From Cercis canadensis (taxonomy: Eukaryota > Streptophyta > Magnoliopsida > Fabales > Fabaceae), in NCBI GenBank assembly GCA_003255065.1, contig QAOA01007183.1:1225001-1289000 (forward strand): a stretch of 64,000 nucleotides of DNA. The letters run 5' to 3'. Below the pieces are notes generated by a model, which was given only the letters and a program-made list of their open reading frames with translations, was not told the origin of the DNA and did no database searches. The position numbers and the translations under genes were made by a program. Positions within the stretch are counted from its first letter, which is position 1, and every line of letters begins with the position of its first letter. This document shows positions 24,864-36,315 of this stretch, piece by piece.

Positions 24864-25325
24864 TTAGCATTTATCAACATGGCCCCTCTTAAGTAAGCCA
24901 TCAATTAGAACTTTCCAAGCCACTTCATCATGATTATACCCACAGCCCAGCAAATTACGAAATAGTGCTTCAGCTTTCTCTTTATTCCCTTGTTCAAATA
25001 GCCCACAAATAAGAAGCTTATAGGACTCTAGATATGCTAAATGACCACAAACAATCATAGAATCTAACAATCTCAATGCATCCCCATACATTCCCTACTT
25101 GCAGCAACCACTTAGAAGAGAATTATGAATATTTTCTATTGGAGGAATTCCACTTTCTCTCATATGATCTAATAACCTCAAGGCTATTTCCAGATGCTCC
25201 ACTTTGCAAATTCCTTTTATAAGCTTGCTGTAAGTGTTAACATTGGGTACGTAGCCATGCTCAACCATTTTCTCAAGAAGCACAAATGTGATTTCAAAGT
25301 CGATTATCTTCCATAAATCAGCATC
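24864..25325 (-). pseudogene. Captured PPR (pentatricopeptide repeat) gene fragment
   Basis: The minus strand encodes about four P-type PPR units, for example VNTYSKLIKGICKVEHLEIA, then LLDHMRESGIPP, and later SYKLLICGLFEQGNKEKAE and WKVLIDGLLKRGH. The two open parts are in the same frame, separated by one stop codon at 25095-25097. The N-terminal side fuses into the right repeat arm. PPR proteins normally bind organelle RNA, but this piece is too short to be a working one. Confidence 0.82.
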
Positions 25326-25640
25326 AACTGAGACAAAGCAAAATTGGAGGAGCAGAGAAGGGAAGAAAGGAAAGAAACGGACTCTAGTGAGGGAGGAGCA
25401 AAATTTCACTGGAACCCTTCACAGGATGAGAAGGTGGGAGAGAAAGAGGAAAAGAGGGAGAAAAAATCTGAAATGAAGAATGCGCGGGGGAGAAAGAGTA
25501 AAGGGGGGAAATTTTTTTTTTAATAAAAGGGTGAGGTGGCACAATAAAAATCATAGATGAGTGTTAAATTAAAATGGAGGACTAAGATTGAAATAACAGG
25601 ACCCGCTTATGTTACTTAGCAACATGACTGGATCCTCCCC

Positions 25641-25650
25641 TAAAAAATGG
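25641..25650. repeat. Target-site duplication, right side of Pack-MULE
   Basis: TAAAAAATGG, a perfect match to 23819-23828; the next base (G) also matches, so the duplication could be read as 11 bp. Confidence 0.9.
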
Positions 25651-25701
25651 GTCCCCTATATGGCTATGGATGATTGAACAAAACAATATCCGTAGGTGTC
25701 G

Positions 25702-26067
25702 TTACAGGAGCAAAACGCGGGTCTGAGATGCATTTCGATTAAGAAAGTCCAAATATTCGTCGCTGCCTCCGCTTGCTCTCTTGCTGCTCTGATCGTGACG
25801 AGATAACGAATCTTGATCGTCGCTGAGAAAACCTATGTAACCCCCTCGGTTACGAAGAGATCCAAGGCCTACTCCAATTTCTAGCTTTTGAAGATGCTGA
25901 TTCTGGCTCTTTCTCGTTTTGAAAGAGGAATAGAGTATGTTAAAATCTTGGCTTTCTAGTGAAGTTGAGTAAGCAAATAAGGTGGTGGTGCAGAATTCTC
26001 TTGATTTCAAGGGGTTAATTTGAGATAGTGAGCCGCAATTCTTCATGATTTTCTGTGTGGACTTCAA
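25702..26067 (-). other. Unrecognised 121-codon open frame
   Basis: An open frame starting MKSTQKIMKNCG and ending near NRNASQTRVLLL. It is basic and Ser-rich at the N-terminus, somewhat like an organelle-targeted leader. I recognise no domain. It lies just beside the Pack-MULE and in the upstream region of the MAP kinase gene on the other strand, so it may be a chance frame in a promoter or leader. No introns or neighbours support it. Confidence 0.2.
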
Positions 26068-26214
26068 TTGAATATGAGATCACATAATTTTGCTTCTAAT
26101 TGGATAGCGGAGGCGTGTCGCTGGAAAACAAAGGCAAAGGTTTAACTTACATTTTTGGGATTGAAAGGGAACCTGCACAATTACAAGCAAAAAGTTTTGT
26201 TTATCCGCTTAAAG

Positions 26215-26857
26215 GTATTTCCTTTTTTTTTTTCCTTACAATTAGTTGTGCTCCTTCTACATTTGGAAATACAATTGCATTATTGCTGAATTAATAACCC
26301 TCCGGTACCTCTTTTCTTTTTCTTTTTTCCTGTGATTAAACATTAAATGGTAGACGACCTCCCCCCCCCCCCCCCCCNCCCCCCCCCTCTCTTGTCTCTC
26401 TCTATCTCTTTCCCTTTTGGATATTGATGTAGATAAAGACCGCAAATGGTAGGTTAACTATAAAATGTTAGTGGAAAACTACCCTTCTTCTTGAATTTTA
26501 TTTATTTATTTTCTTTTTTTCTTTTGTAGGGTGCCTAATAGTATTGAATTTTATTTAATTTATGCTGAAAGTCCCCTTCTCCGATTCAGTCATTTAAGCT
26601 AGCTGAAACAGCATGAGGCCCTGTACTACAAATTGGACTCTTGCAGTGAAAAACCATAAGGGATGCTGACCATTCTAATGAATTCCAGTTGCCTAAAGGA
26701 GTCAGTAACATGCTAAAAATAACTTCCCTTTATATTCAACACCAAGCTTATCGGATCTTTCAAATTCTCCTTATGATCAATTAAGTCTTCCTGATTACTT
26801 GTCCTTTCTGATATATTTTAGTTTCAAAGCGTCAAACTTATGTCTGTTACTTTGCAG
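26215..26857 (+). other. Probable leader intron of the MAP kinase gene
   Basis: A strong acceptor (TTACTTTGCAG) ends three bases before the MAP kinase ATG, so the leader is spliced. A plausible donor is AAAG|GTATTT at 26214/26215, but the upstream leader exon is not certain. The intron contains a C homopolymer with an N at 26378. Confidence 0.45.
26361..26387. other. Homopolymer C run containing a single N
   Basis: The C run is split by one N at 26378, followed by a CT-rich tract. True length is uncertain. Confidence 0.9.
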
Positions 26858-26860
26858 GGA

Positions 26861-28445
26861 ATGGCAACACCTGTTGAGCCTCCAAATGGGATCAGAGCTC
26901 AAGGAAAGCATTATTACTCCATGTGGCAGACCTTGTTCGAGATTGATACAAAATATGTGCCCATCAAGCCTATTGGTCGAGGAGCCTATGGAATTGTTTG
27001 CTCTTCTGTGAATAGAGAAACCAATGAGAAAGTTGCAATTAAAAAGATACAGAATGCCTTTGAAAATCATGTTGATGCACTAAGAACCTTGCGTGAATTG
27101 AAACTTCTTCGGCATCTTCAACATGAAAATGTGATTGCTTTAAAAGACATCATGATGCTTATTCATAGAAAAAGTTTCAAGGATGTGTATCTGGTTTATG
27201 AACTTATGGACACAGATTTGCATCAGATTATCAAGTCTTCACAAGCACTATCTAATGACCACTGTCAATATTTCCTCTTTCAGGTACGAATCAATGACCC
27301 TTTTTTTAGGTCAACTAAGTATTCTTATGTTGGCTTCAAATGGGTCATTTTTACTGTTATGACCAATCTACTTTTTATATGTTATATATTGTGTATGCAT
27401 GCTTAGTATTCTAAAGTTGACACTAAGAAAAACGTCACCTTGTAGAACTTATTCTTAGTTTTAGGAATAGTCATGCAGAGTTTACTTGATATAGTCCAAC
27501 TCTATATGGCTAGAACTTCTATCCTTACGAACTTAGGCAATCTCATCATTTATATGGTTTAATCTGTTGCACTTAGCGGTTTACCCTACTGCCGTTTTAA
27601 TTCCTCAAGTAGCTTTAATTTATAGTTTTCTTGTTTCTTGAAGCCATAAACTAATCATAGAGTGGCACATTTTTAAGGCTTTCTGGAAGTTATAATTACT
27701 TTTGTTACTTAGCTGATTGTTGCATTGACCAATTCAAACTACTTGAGTGCAGTTGCTGCGAGGCTTGAAATATCTTCACTCAGCTAACATCCTTCATCGC
27801 GACTTAAAGCCTGGGAATCTTCTAATCAATGCTAACTGTGACCTAAAAATATGTGATTTTGGGTTAGCAAGAACTAGCAGTGGCAAGAACCAGTTCATGA
27901 CTGAGTATGTTGTTACTAGATGGTACAGGGCACCAGAGCTCCTACTTTGTTGTGACAACTATGGGACATCCATTGATGTATGGTCTGTAGGATGCATCTT
28001 TGCAGAGCTTCTTGGGCGAAAACCCATTTTCCCTGGTTCAGAGTGTCTCAACCAGCTAAAACTAATTATCAACATTCTTGGCAGCCAAAGGGAGGAGGAT
28101 ATTGAATTTATTGATAACCCGAAGGCAAAGAAGTACATCAAATCACTCCCATATTCTCCAGGGACCCCCTTTTCCCGACTTTACCCCAGTGCCCATCCAT
28201 TGGCAATTGATCTGCTGCAGAAGATGCTTGTTTTTGATCCATCAAAGAGGATTAGTGTCACTGAGGCACTTCAACACCCCTACATGGCCGCTTTGTATGA
28301 CCCTAATTGCGACCCTCCAGCCACTGTTCCAATTGATCTTGACATACATGAGGATTTAGGGGAAGAGATGATAAGGGAGATGATGTGGAAGGAAATGCTT
28401 CATTACCATCCTGAAATTGCTGTGGCAAATGCAGAGGTGTGCTGA
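26861..28445 (+). CDS. Group C mitogen-activated protein kinase (MPK1/2/7 type)
   Basis: A Ser/Thr kinase at the end of a MAPK cascade. Exons 26861-27283 and 27753-28445 join in phase 0 (TTTCAG|GTACGA, GTGCAG|TTGCTG) to give 371 aa, matching Arabidopsis MPK1 and MPK7. Visible features: glycine loop GRGAYG (39-44), VAIKK with Lys61, catalytic loop HRDLKPGN (His156, Asp158), DFG (176-178), activation motif TEY (191-193) and APE. The two-exon form and the TEY motif are typical of group C; the N-terminus [20 protein letters not shown] resembles MPK7 and MPK1. The start is set by a splice acceptor three bases upstream and by homologues. All catalytic residues are present. Exact orthology to MPK1, MPK2 or MPK7 cannot be settled here, so no symbol is given. 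Confidence 0.95.
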
Positions 28446-28780
28446 TAATCTTTTTTTTTTTTTTTTTCAGTTTGTTCCTTTCTTGTTGGTGCCAGAAGAG
28501 GTCAAATAACATAGTGTGCTTCAAATAAGTAGGAAGGCTTTCTCATCAGTGAGTTCAAGATGTTCTGTTTCCTCTTCATTGAGGGCAAAGAACAATGGCA
28601 AAAGATGGTCATCTTGGAAAATCATGCATGATAACAATTAACTTCCATGTTGAGAGCTTGTTTATGTTTGAGCTCTCTATCTTGGTGACCTCGTTTGAGT
28701 TGTATATAAGCATGTTCTTGTATGTTTCAGAAACCTATTTGTAACTTAGGTCTAATGTTCATCAATAATATTATATATCA
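28446..28780 (+). other. Likely 3' UTR of the MAP kinase gene
   Basis: After the stop codon comes a T run, then T-rich, non-coding sequence with TTTGTAACTT and AATAATATT elements near 28.74-28.78 kb of the kind used for plant polyadenylation. The exact end is not visible. Confidence 0.4.
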
Positions 28781-30150
28781 TTAGAAGTGCAACTTTTTAT
28801 TTTTTGTAAATTGAACATAAAACGTGTACATCACCTGTGTTTGCGATGCCTCAAACTGAGATGCTATGAGCAGCTAAGTAAATACTCCAGTAGTCTTCAG
28901 TATATAAGTAGTTATATGGATAAATTACATTCAGATGGGTTTCTTTTCAATAGATTCTTATTCTTTAACCTTTACCTAGAGTGCTTGGGAAGAAAGGAAT
29001 TTGTTGCAAATTAAAAAGTATGGTATATACAGGTATCAAAATATCATTCTCAAGGTATCAAGTTTGTGCGACTTAGCAAGTGCGGGGAGATTTGGGGGCC
29101 CATTTTAATCAGCTTTTGTATGATTTCCTTCTCTTGAGTATTGAGTTTATATGTCATTAGGAAATAAAAAGTTGAGCTTATATGTGAGAATTGTAGAGAT
29201 GCTTGATACGCGGAAGTCGTAACTAGTGAATAGGAGCGATAATGTTAAGTTATAAGCCCTTTTGAATGAGTTGCAACTTTCACACACATAATCAAAATTA
29301 ATGATCTTACTGAAACCTTTCTTCTCAGCAATTTACATCCCAAAAGCTCACCTTGCACTAAGGTATTTGTGCCACGGTTTGAACAAAACCTTACAGCAAA
29401 AAAGAAAAGAAAAAAAAAAGTTGTGAACAAAACCACCCAACCAGTCACTATATCATCAGTATCCCTGCTAGACCCCTTCACCCTTTCAAGAGCCATCAAA
29501 GTTGAGTAATTAAGGATTTTTCTCCCATATAAAAGCTAACATTATTTAAATATTTCCAAATAAAGCATCAGTAGGAGTAACTAGTTATGGGCAAGCCGAA
29601 TAGAGCGTCATCAGGCCGTGCCCAACCACTGCCATTAAGTTGGTGTGGCTGTGGCACGATGGGCTTTGACAATGCTTAGACTGATAACATTCCTCTCCTC
29701 TTCAAGCTGGCCCGTGGACTGGGTTATGTTTTATATATCATTATGAAAACAATTTTTTTCATTAGCAAAAAAAAAAAAAATCAATTCTTAAATTAATATG
29801 ATTCCATACAAATTTTAAATTTATTTACAAATCATAGTTTCGATTATTCCAGACATAATTTTCGGGATACTCTATCTGGGATTTTTATGTATAAAATTAA
29901 TTCGGCATCTTACATGAATCAAATACCCAAAATACATTATTCATTACAGCTATTATATATCAATCAGTAAAAGAGATCGTTGGCTAGAAAATAGTGTCTC
30001 AGTAACGAAGACCATAATGTACATATAGCGTATACCACCCCACAGAGAAATACGAGGAAGAAGAAGAACGAGAGACTAAGTCATGCTAGCACTAGTCACC
30101 TTTACTTAAGTTACACGGCAATTTATGCCAGCTGATATGATTTATTTGTG

Positions 30151-30333
30151 AGTAATGTATTTACACACTACCTAATTAATATCATATTGTAACAAATTAA
30201 CGGAGTTGAAACAAATTTAGATTTCATTGGACACATTTAATTTTTTTTTTTTTTTATTCCTATATGATTAAATTCTACCACTTGAGCCAATATGATATAA
30301 AGTGATATTAAGTAATGTGTGAAAAACATTTTT
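30151..30333. mobile_element. MITE-like inverted-repeat element
   Basis: The left arm AGTAATGTATTTACACAC, followed by ATATCATATTG, is mirrored imperfectly on the right, whose inverted form reads AAAAATGTTTTTCACACA and then ATATCATATTGG. Length is about 185 bp, AT-rich and non-coding. The target duplication was not fixed. Confidence 0.5.
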
Positions 30334-31926
30334 CTTTACTTCTTCCCGTATCAAAGAAGTACTCAATCAGAGTGTTAGATATGAAAAAATATGTAAAGTT
30401 TGAACCCTAAAACGATGGAAGTAGTGGTAAGGCAGTCAAGAAACAAGAAGGAAAGCCTAAATGGGCTACGTTCCTTTTGTCAGTTTGTGGAGGCTTTTCT
30501 TTTCCTTTTTTGTTTTTTCCTTCAGATCTGATCTCTCATTCGATTAAATAAAATCAGATATATGCCATGCATGCCAAGTTTTAGGGAACTATACGTAAGC
30601 GATGTGAACATAAGGAAGGGTTTTCCACCATGAAAAACAAAACGAAAGGAAAGATTAGAGTAATTAAGAAATGAATGAAAACCCAAAAAGCAAAGTCTCC
30701 AGACATTCAACCCCACAAAGATATCCTCCTAAATCATATGGGTTAATTTGCCTTCGGGATGAAGGAAATAAAGGGAACTGATATTGAACTTGAAATTTAG
30801 AATCTTTGATTCTAGACATAAGGTAGGTGAAACAACATATATATTATCTTCAAATAAAAAGATGAAATGACAGCACTAAGCATGCTATTCCTTGCACGTG
30901 CAGTGATTTTTAGTGACTTTAAATCTCTCATATGAAAAAAGTAACCCTAACTAGGTGCATGCAGTACCGCGTTTTCCTTTTGGAATGAAAATAGGAAGAA
31001 GACTAGAGGTGTAGATCTGAGCGAGTGTTAAAGGTGATAAATTAAAGGAGCGCAACTTGAGTCATACTTTTTCTACAAAGAAGCCTCACATCTCATGGCA
31101 ATGGTTACTGATCAACATCTTAGACTTGTGTTAAAATAAGTGTAGAATTGGTTAAAAAGCAGCCATTAAATGGTTATACTTATTCGGTAGCCAACTAAGG
31201 ACAATGCCATTGTGTCAAACCTTCAATTCATCATTACAAAATTCTTTGTGGAACTATTTTTGGTTTATGCTTATTTTCAAAGGCGGCAGACGAAACAAGC
31301 TCTTGATCATTTATAAATGATCTAAAATTTGGATGCTAAAGAAAATAGATTACTTTGTATGTATGTATGATTAGTCTGAGCATAACAAAGTCGACCCAAA
31401 AAGGAGAGAGAGAGCATGCAAAATTTAATTCTTTGAAAGATGAAACAAGACTTTGGTTTGGTTTGGGACCCCTTTGGCAGAAAGTAGAAATAGACTTGGT
31501 CCGACCCAACAAACCGACCACCAAATCCCTTTTCGACATCATGTACCCCTTTTCCAAATGTAAGAGTTCATAGGTAGAAAGAAACATAAAGAAATTGCAA
31601 TTACTACAGTGCATTGGATCTGTTTTGTGATTAAACATTGATCACACCTATGCATAATTGATCTTAGTTCTTTTGTTTTCATTTTTTCCTTTCTTTGGTT
31701 TCTAGAAAATTCTGGCTTCAATTTTATTTTATTTTTGGGTTGATTTTTGGAATACTTTGTTAAAATCAATACAAAGATTTTTACAAATTAAAAAGGAAGT
31801 CAATATCCTAGCTATTTTTCAAATTAAATAAATTTAGATTCGTAGTTTTATTTTCTAAACTCTAAACTGAATAGTGAAAATTGAAACAAATATTTTTAAA
31901 AGGTTATTTAGTTTGGTCAGAGAGCC

Positions 31927-32141
31927 GATATTTTTATATCCTATTTTGTTAATGTCACACTTTATTTAATGTCTAAATATAATATAAATTGCATTACCCT
32001 CAATTAATATAAATTTTTTTTAACTTTGACTAAAAAATTTCTATATTAAATGAGGATAAATTAATCTATATTATATTTAAACATTAAATAAAATGTGACG
32101 TTAACAAAATCNACGTTCACAAAATCGGATGTAAAAATAAC
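31927..32141. mobile_element. Fold-back MITE with an N in its right arm
   Basis: The left arm (ATATTTTTATATCC, then TTTATTTAATGT and AAATATAATATA) is repeated in inverted form on the right with perhaps a quarter of bases changed, leaving a loop of only some 30 bp. The right arm contains the N at 32112, beside a doubled stretch of about 14 bp (ACGTTAACAAAATC / ACGTTCACAAAATC) that is probably an assembly overlap. Confidence 0.65.
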
Positions 32142-34401
32142 AATTCCTTATATATATATAGTGTTAATTGACCTTTTCAACCACACCATATGTCTGGTTC
32201 GAACAGCAACAAAGATAACACCATAATATTAGAAAGACAATAAAATTGCCATGCCTAATAGTGTTGATGAGCATGAGTATATTCTTTGGGCATCTCAATA
32301 AGATCCTAGCCACGTTTCTCCATGGTCTAACTCCCCTACTATTTTCTGGGCCAAACTGCTTCAAAGTTTCAAAAAGCTCTTCATCTTGATAGCTACATGG
32401 TGCTAATTAAAAATTAATTTAATGTATTGATTTCTGAAAGAAAACTTAGCCCTAGGGAAATCTTACAAATAGTTTGTGCATGCAAACGTCATTAGAATTT
32501 CTCTATTTTAGAGAACCACGTTGAATGTCGCTGTTATTTCAAAAGTTTGGTCCTGGGAATATTCATTAAGAATACTGGATCTCCAATATCACGAAAAATT
32601 AATTGGCCAGCTCATTTCTATCCACAACCATGTCAGAAATTGGCTCCTTCTAGTAATATCGATCGTGTAGATTATCAAAGTTCAGTCTTTTAAGAGTGCA
32701 AAAACATTTTTAATTTATATTAAACCTATATATAAATACTCCATATATATACTTTGAATGAGTATATAATTAAGCTAGCATAAAAAGCTCACTCAAAAGC
32801 GAAAAGACGGGCCTATATATTAACTGTGATAATATCTTAGATTGAAAGACCAAGTGACGTGTGGCTTCTTCTTCAAGGTCGATTTGATTTGGAACTTCAT
32901 GAAGAGCAAACAGATGCGTTGTCCTCAAAGAGGAAAGATTACAAGTACTAGTGTTAGGAGAAGTGGTTGGAGATCTAAATTAATGCTCAACAGAGAAAAT
33001 ATAGTAATTAACACTTTTAAGTGGGTGGCCTAGACTATAGCCAGTATAGTTTGTATGAGTTTACTTTCCAACGTGATCACAGTGGCAAAGTACACTATCC
33101 TATCAGGCTCCCCCTTTGTGCATGTGTGTGCTAGCTCTCTCTTTGGTACTCAAACCAGCTTTTCATCAACTTGCTTACAAATGGGACTCAACTTTCAGGT
33201 TTAAAATCTTGCACTTCTGTGAGGTTACCATATTGGAGGGGACCACTTTGTTCTTTCACATAGCCATCTACAAAAATCTCGGAAACACTAGCACAACTTT
33301 ACACTTTATCATCAATTATTGAGGTGTAGCCTTCATATTTATGGTAACCACTAACTACTATAGTGAAAATTAATACAAGGCCTTCTTGAGCCTTGTATGT
33401 GTTTTCCTTGTATATACTGTATAGAGAGAGAAGAGATAGACAGAGAGGACTCCAGCATGAAATTACCCAAAGGAAGAAGAAAAATGACACAAGCTTAAAT
33501 CTGGAATGCGATTTCCAAGGCATCATCGGAACAAAGAGTTATCCACTGCCCCAAGTGATGAAAATTTTATAAGGCTGATTAGATATATATGCACTAACCC
33601 TTGTTATGAGAAATGAAGTTAGATAAATAGGTATGTTAATTACTACAATCGTTTGGGTTGGTTACAAATACTTCAGATCAGATTCTGCTTTCATCAGAGA
33701 TATAAAGATGATTTAAGAAAGCGAGGTTTCGCTAAAACATAAGAAGGAAACTAAGAGTTCTTCAAAAAATGGTTAACTTATCATTTCTCTTGATCAATGG
33801 TTGCCATAAAATTGTTAATGATCAATGTGTAATTGTCATCGACTATAAAAATATATGGGCTTTTTTTTTCTTTTCTTTTCTTTTCTTTTTGCCAGTTAAG
33901 ATAAGGGTGCTGATGAAATCTGACTACAAGAGGGTAGAAAAGACCCCAACAAGTACAATACACCAAAGAAGTCTGAGCATCAAAATATCATCTGTTATGT
34001 AATTCATTTCCATGGAACAGGAAAAATATTCAGAATCTAAATTAATATACATATATAGGTCCCCCAACTACTGGATATATCATATATAAAAAATATTTGA
34101 TGCTTTAAAGGGTCTCCAAAGTCGTTTTCAGGAACAATTAGAGCAAATAAAAAATACTAAATAATGACCCGAACGCAAGCTGTAAAGCGAGTCCTAACAA
34201 AAAAATTAAAAAAACTGGAAATGAACATTACGAGGCATCATGAATTGAAAAATCATAGGGCATTTTCAATCATCTTGCATCTTGATTGTTTTACCTACCC
34301 TTTTACTTTATGATGATAGTGATGATGATGTAGGACTTAATGTAATTCTCACGCTTTTCTTGTGTTGCAAATGAAGAAAGCAGCAAATATCTTATTAATT
34401 A

Positions 34402-34792
34402 GGGAACCACTAAGCTCCACCGTTAGAGGGTGTAGCACTAGCCCTCCCATTTTAGGTGAGATTTTGGGTGGAGCTCAGTAGAACTTATAGGGTATTTTGA
34501 TGTTATGGAGAATACATCAAAAAATTAAGTTGTATGATAACACACAATTTTTTATTAAATACAATAACAACACCATATAAAAAAATATGTCTAAAAACAA
34601 TTGTTTCCTAACAAGTTTTTCTATATCATGTTGTTATTGTATTTTATAATAAATTATGTGTTCTGACATATACTGAGTCACTTAATTTTTCTAAATCTTC
34701 ACAACAACAAAATCACTAAATAAGCCATACCCAAACCCATCCAATTGGATAGGGAGTAGCATTATCCCAAGAGAGGTAGCTTAGCGGTTCCC
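34402..34792. mobile_element. Fold-back DNA element with 5-bp target duplication
   Basis: The left end GGGAACCACTAAGCTCC mirrors the right end, whose inverted form reads GGGAACCGCTAAGCTACC. The two halves stay alignable inwards (ACAATAACAAC in both arms), so nearly the whole 391 bp can fold back. AATTA flanks both sides (34397-34401 and 34793-34797). There is no coding capacity. The superfamily is not assigned. Confidence 0.75.
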
Positions 34793-34804
34793 AATTACTT
34801 TATG

Positions 34805-36315
34805 GTTAAAATTTAGTTTAATTGTAGTTTTAGACTCCTTATTTTGATGATTTGGCCTCCCTATTTTGAAATTGAATTATTTGATTTTTCTATTTTCACA
34901 AAATGAGCTGTTTTAATCCCTCTGTTAGTGTACTGTTAAAAACTTGTTAGAAGATGCTGACATGATATTAAAAAATTAATCTTTTATTTCAAATCAGCAA
35001 TTAAATACATGTAACATACACATGCCTATTTAAATACCTAAATTAACCTTTGCAACAAGTAATAATTTTATAAATAAATAAAAAATATTCTATATCTTAA
35101 AAGGTATGTCTCCGCACGTGACTCCTTAATTTTTTTTTTCCTGGCTATTTGTGCTGAAGAAGTTTTGGGGGCTTGACAGTGGGTGGTTAAGTTAAGAGTG
35201 GTTCTCCTTGAAGAGGGTGTGCATTGAGAATTTCGGACTTGAAAAAAAGCTACTTTAAGTGTTGTGGTCAGAAGGCAGCTAGCTTTGAGATTTGGGAGAA
35301 TTACCCGTTTTTGACGGCAGAAGAAGGAAGCTACATTTTAGCAAGATCTATTCTTTTAGATGCGGTAGACATGGGTTCAAGGAAGATCATTCACAGATTG
35401 GCTTGCAATTAAGCTGATACGTACATATCAAATTCTTCAACTTAAAACGTTACCAACCCAGAAAAACATATTTGTAAATTTCTTAACCAGAGATTTCAAT
35501 GGCACAGTCANGAAGAGAGTGTGCATTGAGAATTTCGGACTTGAAAACAAGCTACTTTAAGTGTTGTGGTTAGAAGGCAGCTAGCTTTGAGATTTGGGAG
35601 AATTACCCGTTTTGGACGGCAGAAGAAGGAAGCTACATTTTAGCAAGATCTATTCTTTTAGATGCGGTAGACATGGGTTCAAGGAAGATCATTCACAGAT
35701 TGGCTTGCAATTAAGCTGATACGTACATATCAAATTCTTCAACTTAAAACGTTACCAACCCAGAAAAACATATTTGTAAATTTCTTAACCAGAGATTTCA
35801 ATGGCACAGTCACAGTTAGAACCCCACTTTCATCCTTTTTATTGTTTTGTGCTGGTTCTTCCTCACCCTAGTTCCTTCAAGCCCCCTCCAAGTGCTCCAT
35901 AACCATGGCCTCTCCCTTGGTTCAACGCCCTTTGGTCCTTGCTGTGTGCGACTTGGGATTTATAAGTTGAGAAATTAAGAGTGAGAAGAGGCAGACATGC
36001 CTTTTAAGACGAAGGTTTTTTTTTTTTAATAAAATTACTACTTAATCTTTGCAATAGTTAATTTTAATTTTTAAAGAGTTATGTGAATATCACATATATT
36101 TACATTGTTGGTTTGAAATAAAAATTAATTTTTTAATATTACATCAATATTTTTCATTAAGTTTTTAATAGCATATTAATAAAGAGATTAAAACTATTTA
36201 TTTTGTGAAAATAAAATGATTAAATAGTTCATTTTCAAAATTAAAAAAAAAAAACTAAATTATCAATTTTATTAAAATAAATTAAAACTGCAATTAAACT
36301 TTGAATTTAAAAAGT
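34805..36315. mobile_element. Inverted-repeat element of about 1.5 kb with a unique interior
   Basis: The left arm, about 34.81-35.09 kb, and right arm, about 36.03-36.31 kb, are inverted copies about 280 bp long and clearly diverged. Landmarks are AGTTTAATTGTAGTTTTA, ATTTTCACAAAAT and ATATTAAAAAATTAATC, in the same order in each arm read inwards. The interior is less AT-rich and includes an open stretch (62 codons from 35224, with KSYFKCCGQKAASFEIWENY) that I do not recognise. A 301-bp duplication around the N at 35511 doubles part of the interior and is probably an assembly error, so the real element may be about 1.2 kb. Ends and target duplication were not fixed. Confidence 0.6.
35210..35812. 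repeat. 301-bp direct duplication separated by one N
   Basis: 35210-35510 and 35512-35812 are the same length and differ at only about four positions, with a single N at 35511 between them. This is what overlapping contig ends joined without merging, or two haplotypes placed in tandem, would look like. A real, very recent tandem duplication is possible but less likely. Confidence 0.85.

Larger units (their letters stand above)
23829..25640. mobile_element. Pack-MULE-like element carrying F-box and PPR gene fragments
   Basis: The element is 1812 bp. The outer arms, 23829-24064 and 25402-25640, are inverted copies starting GGAGGATCCAGTCATG after one variable base pair. Similarity continues inwards to about 24.19 and 25.35 kb, apart from a stretch of about 65 bp present only in the left arm. 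Perfect 10-bp target duplications flank it. No transposase is present. Inside lie a plus-strand F-box fragment and a minus-strand PPR fragment facing each other. Long terminal repeats, a 9-11 bp target duplication and captured gene pieces define Pack-MULEs. F-box-like coding (LLRVPVK) reaches into the repeat arm, so part of a gene seems to have become terminal repeat. It sits between the divergent AP-4 mu and MAP kinase genes. Confidence 0.88.

Noticed and set aside
27959-28524. Several open frames over the MAP kinase second exon
   Set aside because: Antisense or shifted shadows of a clearly conserved kinase domain.
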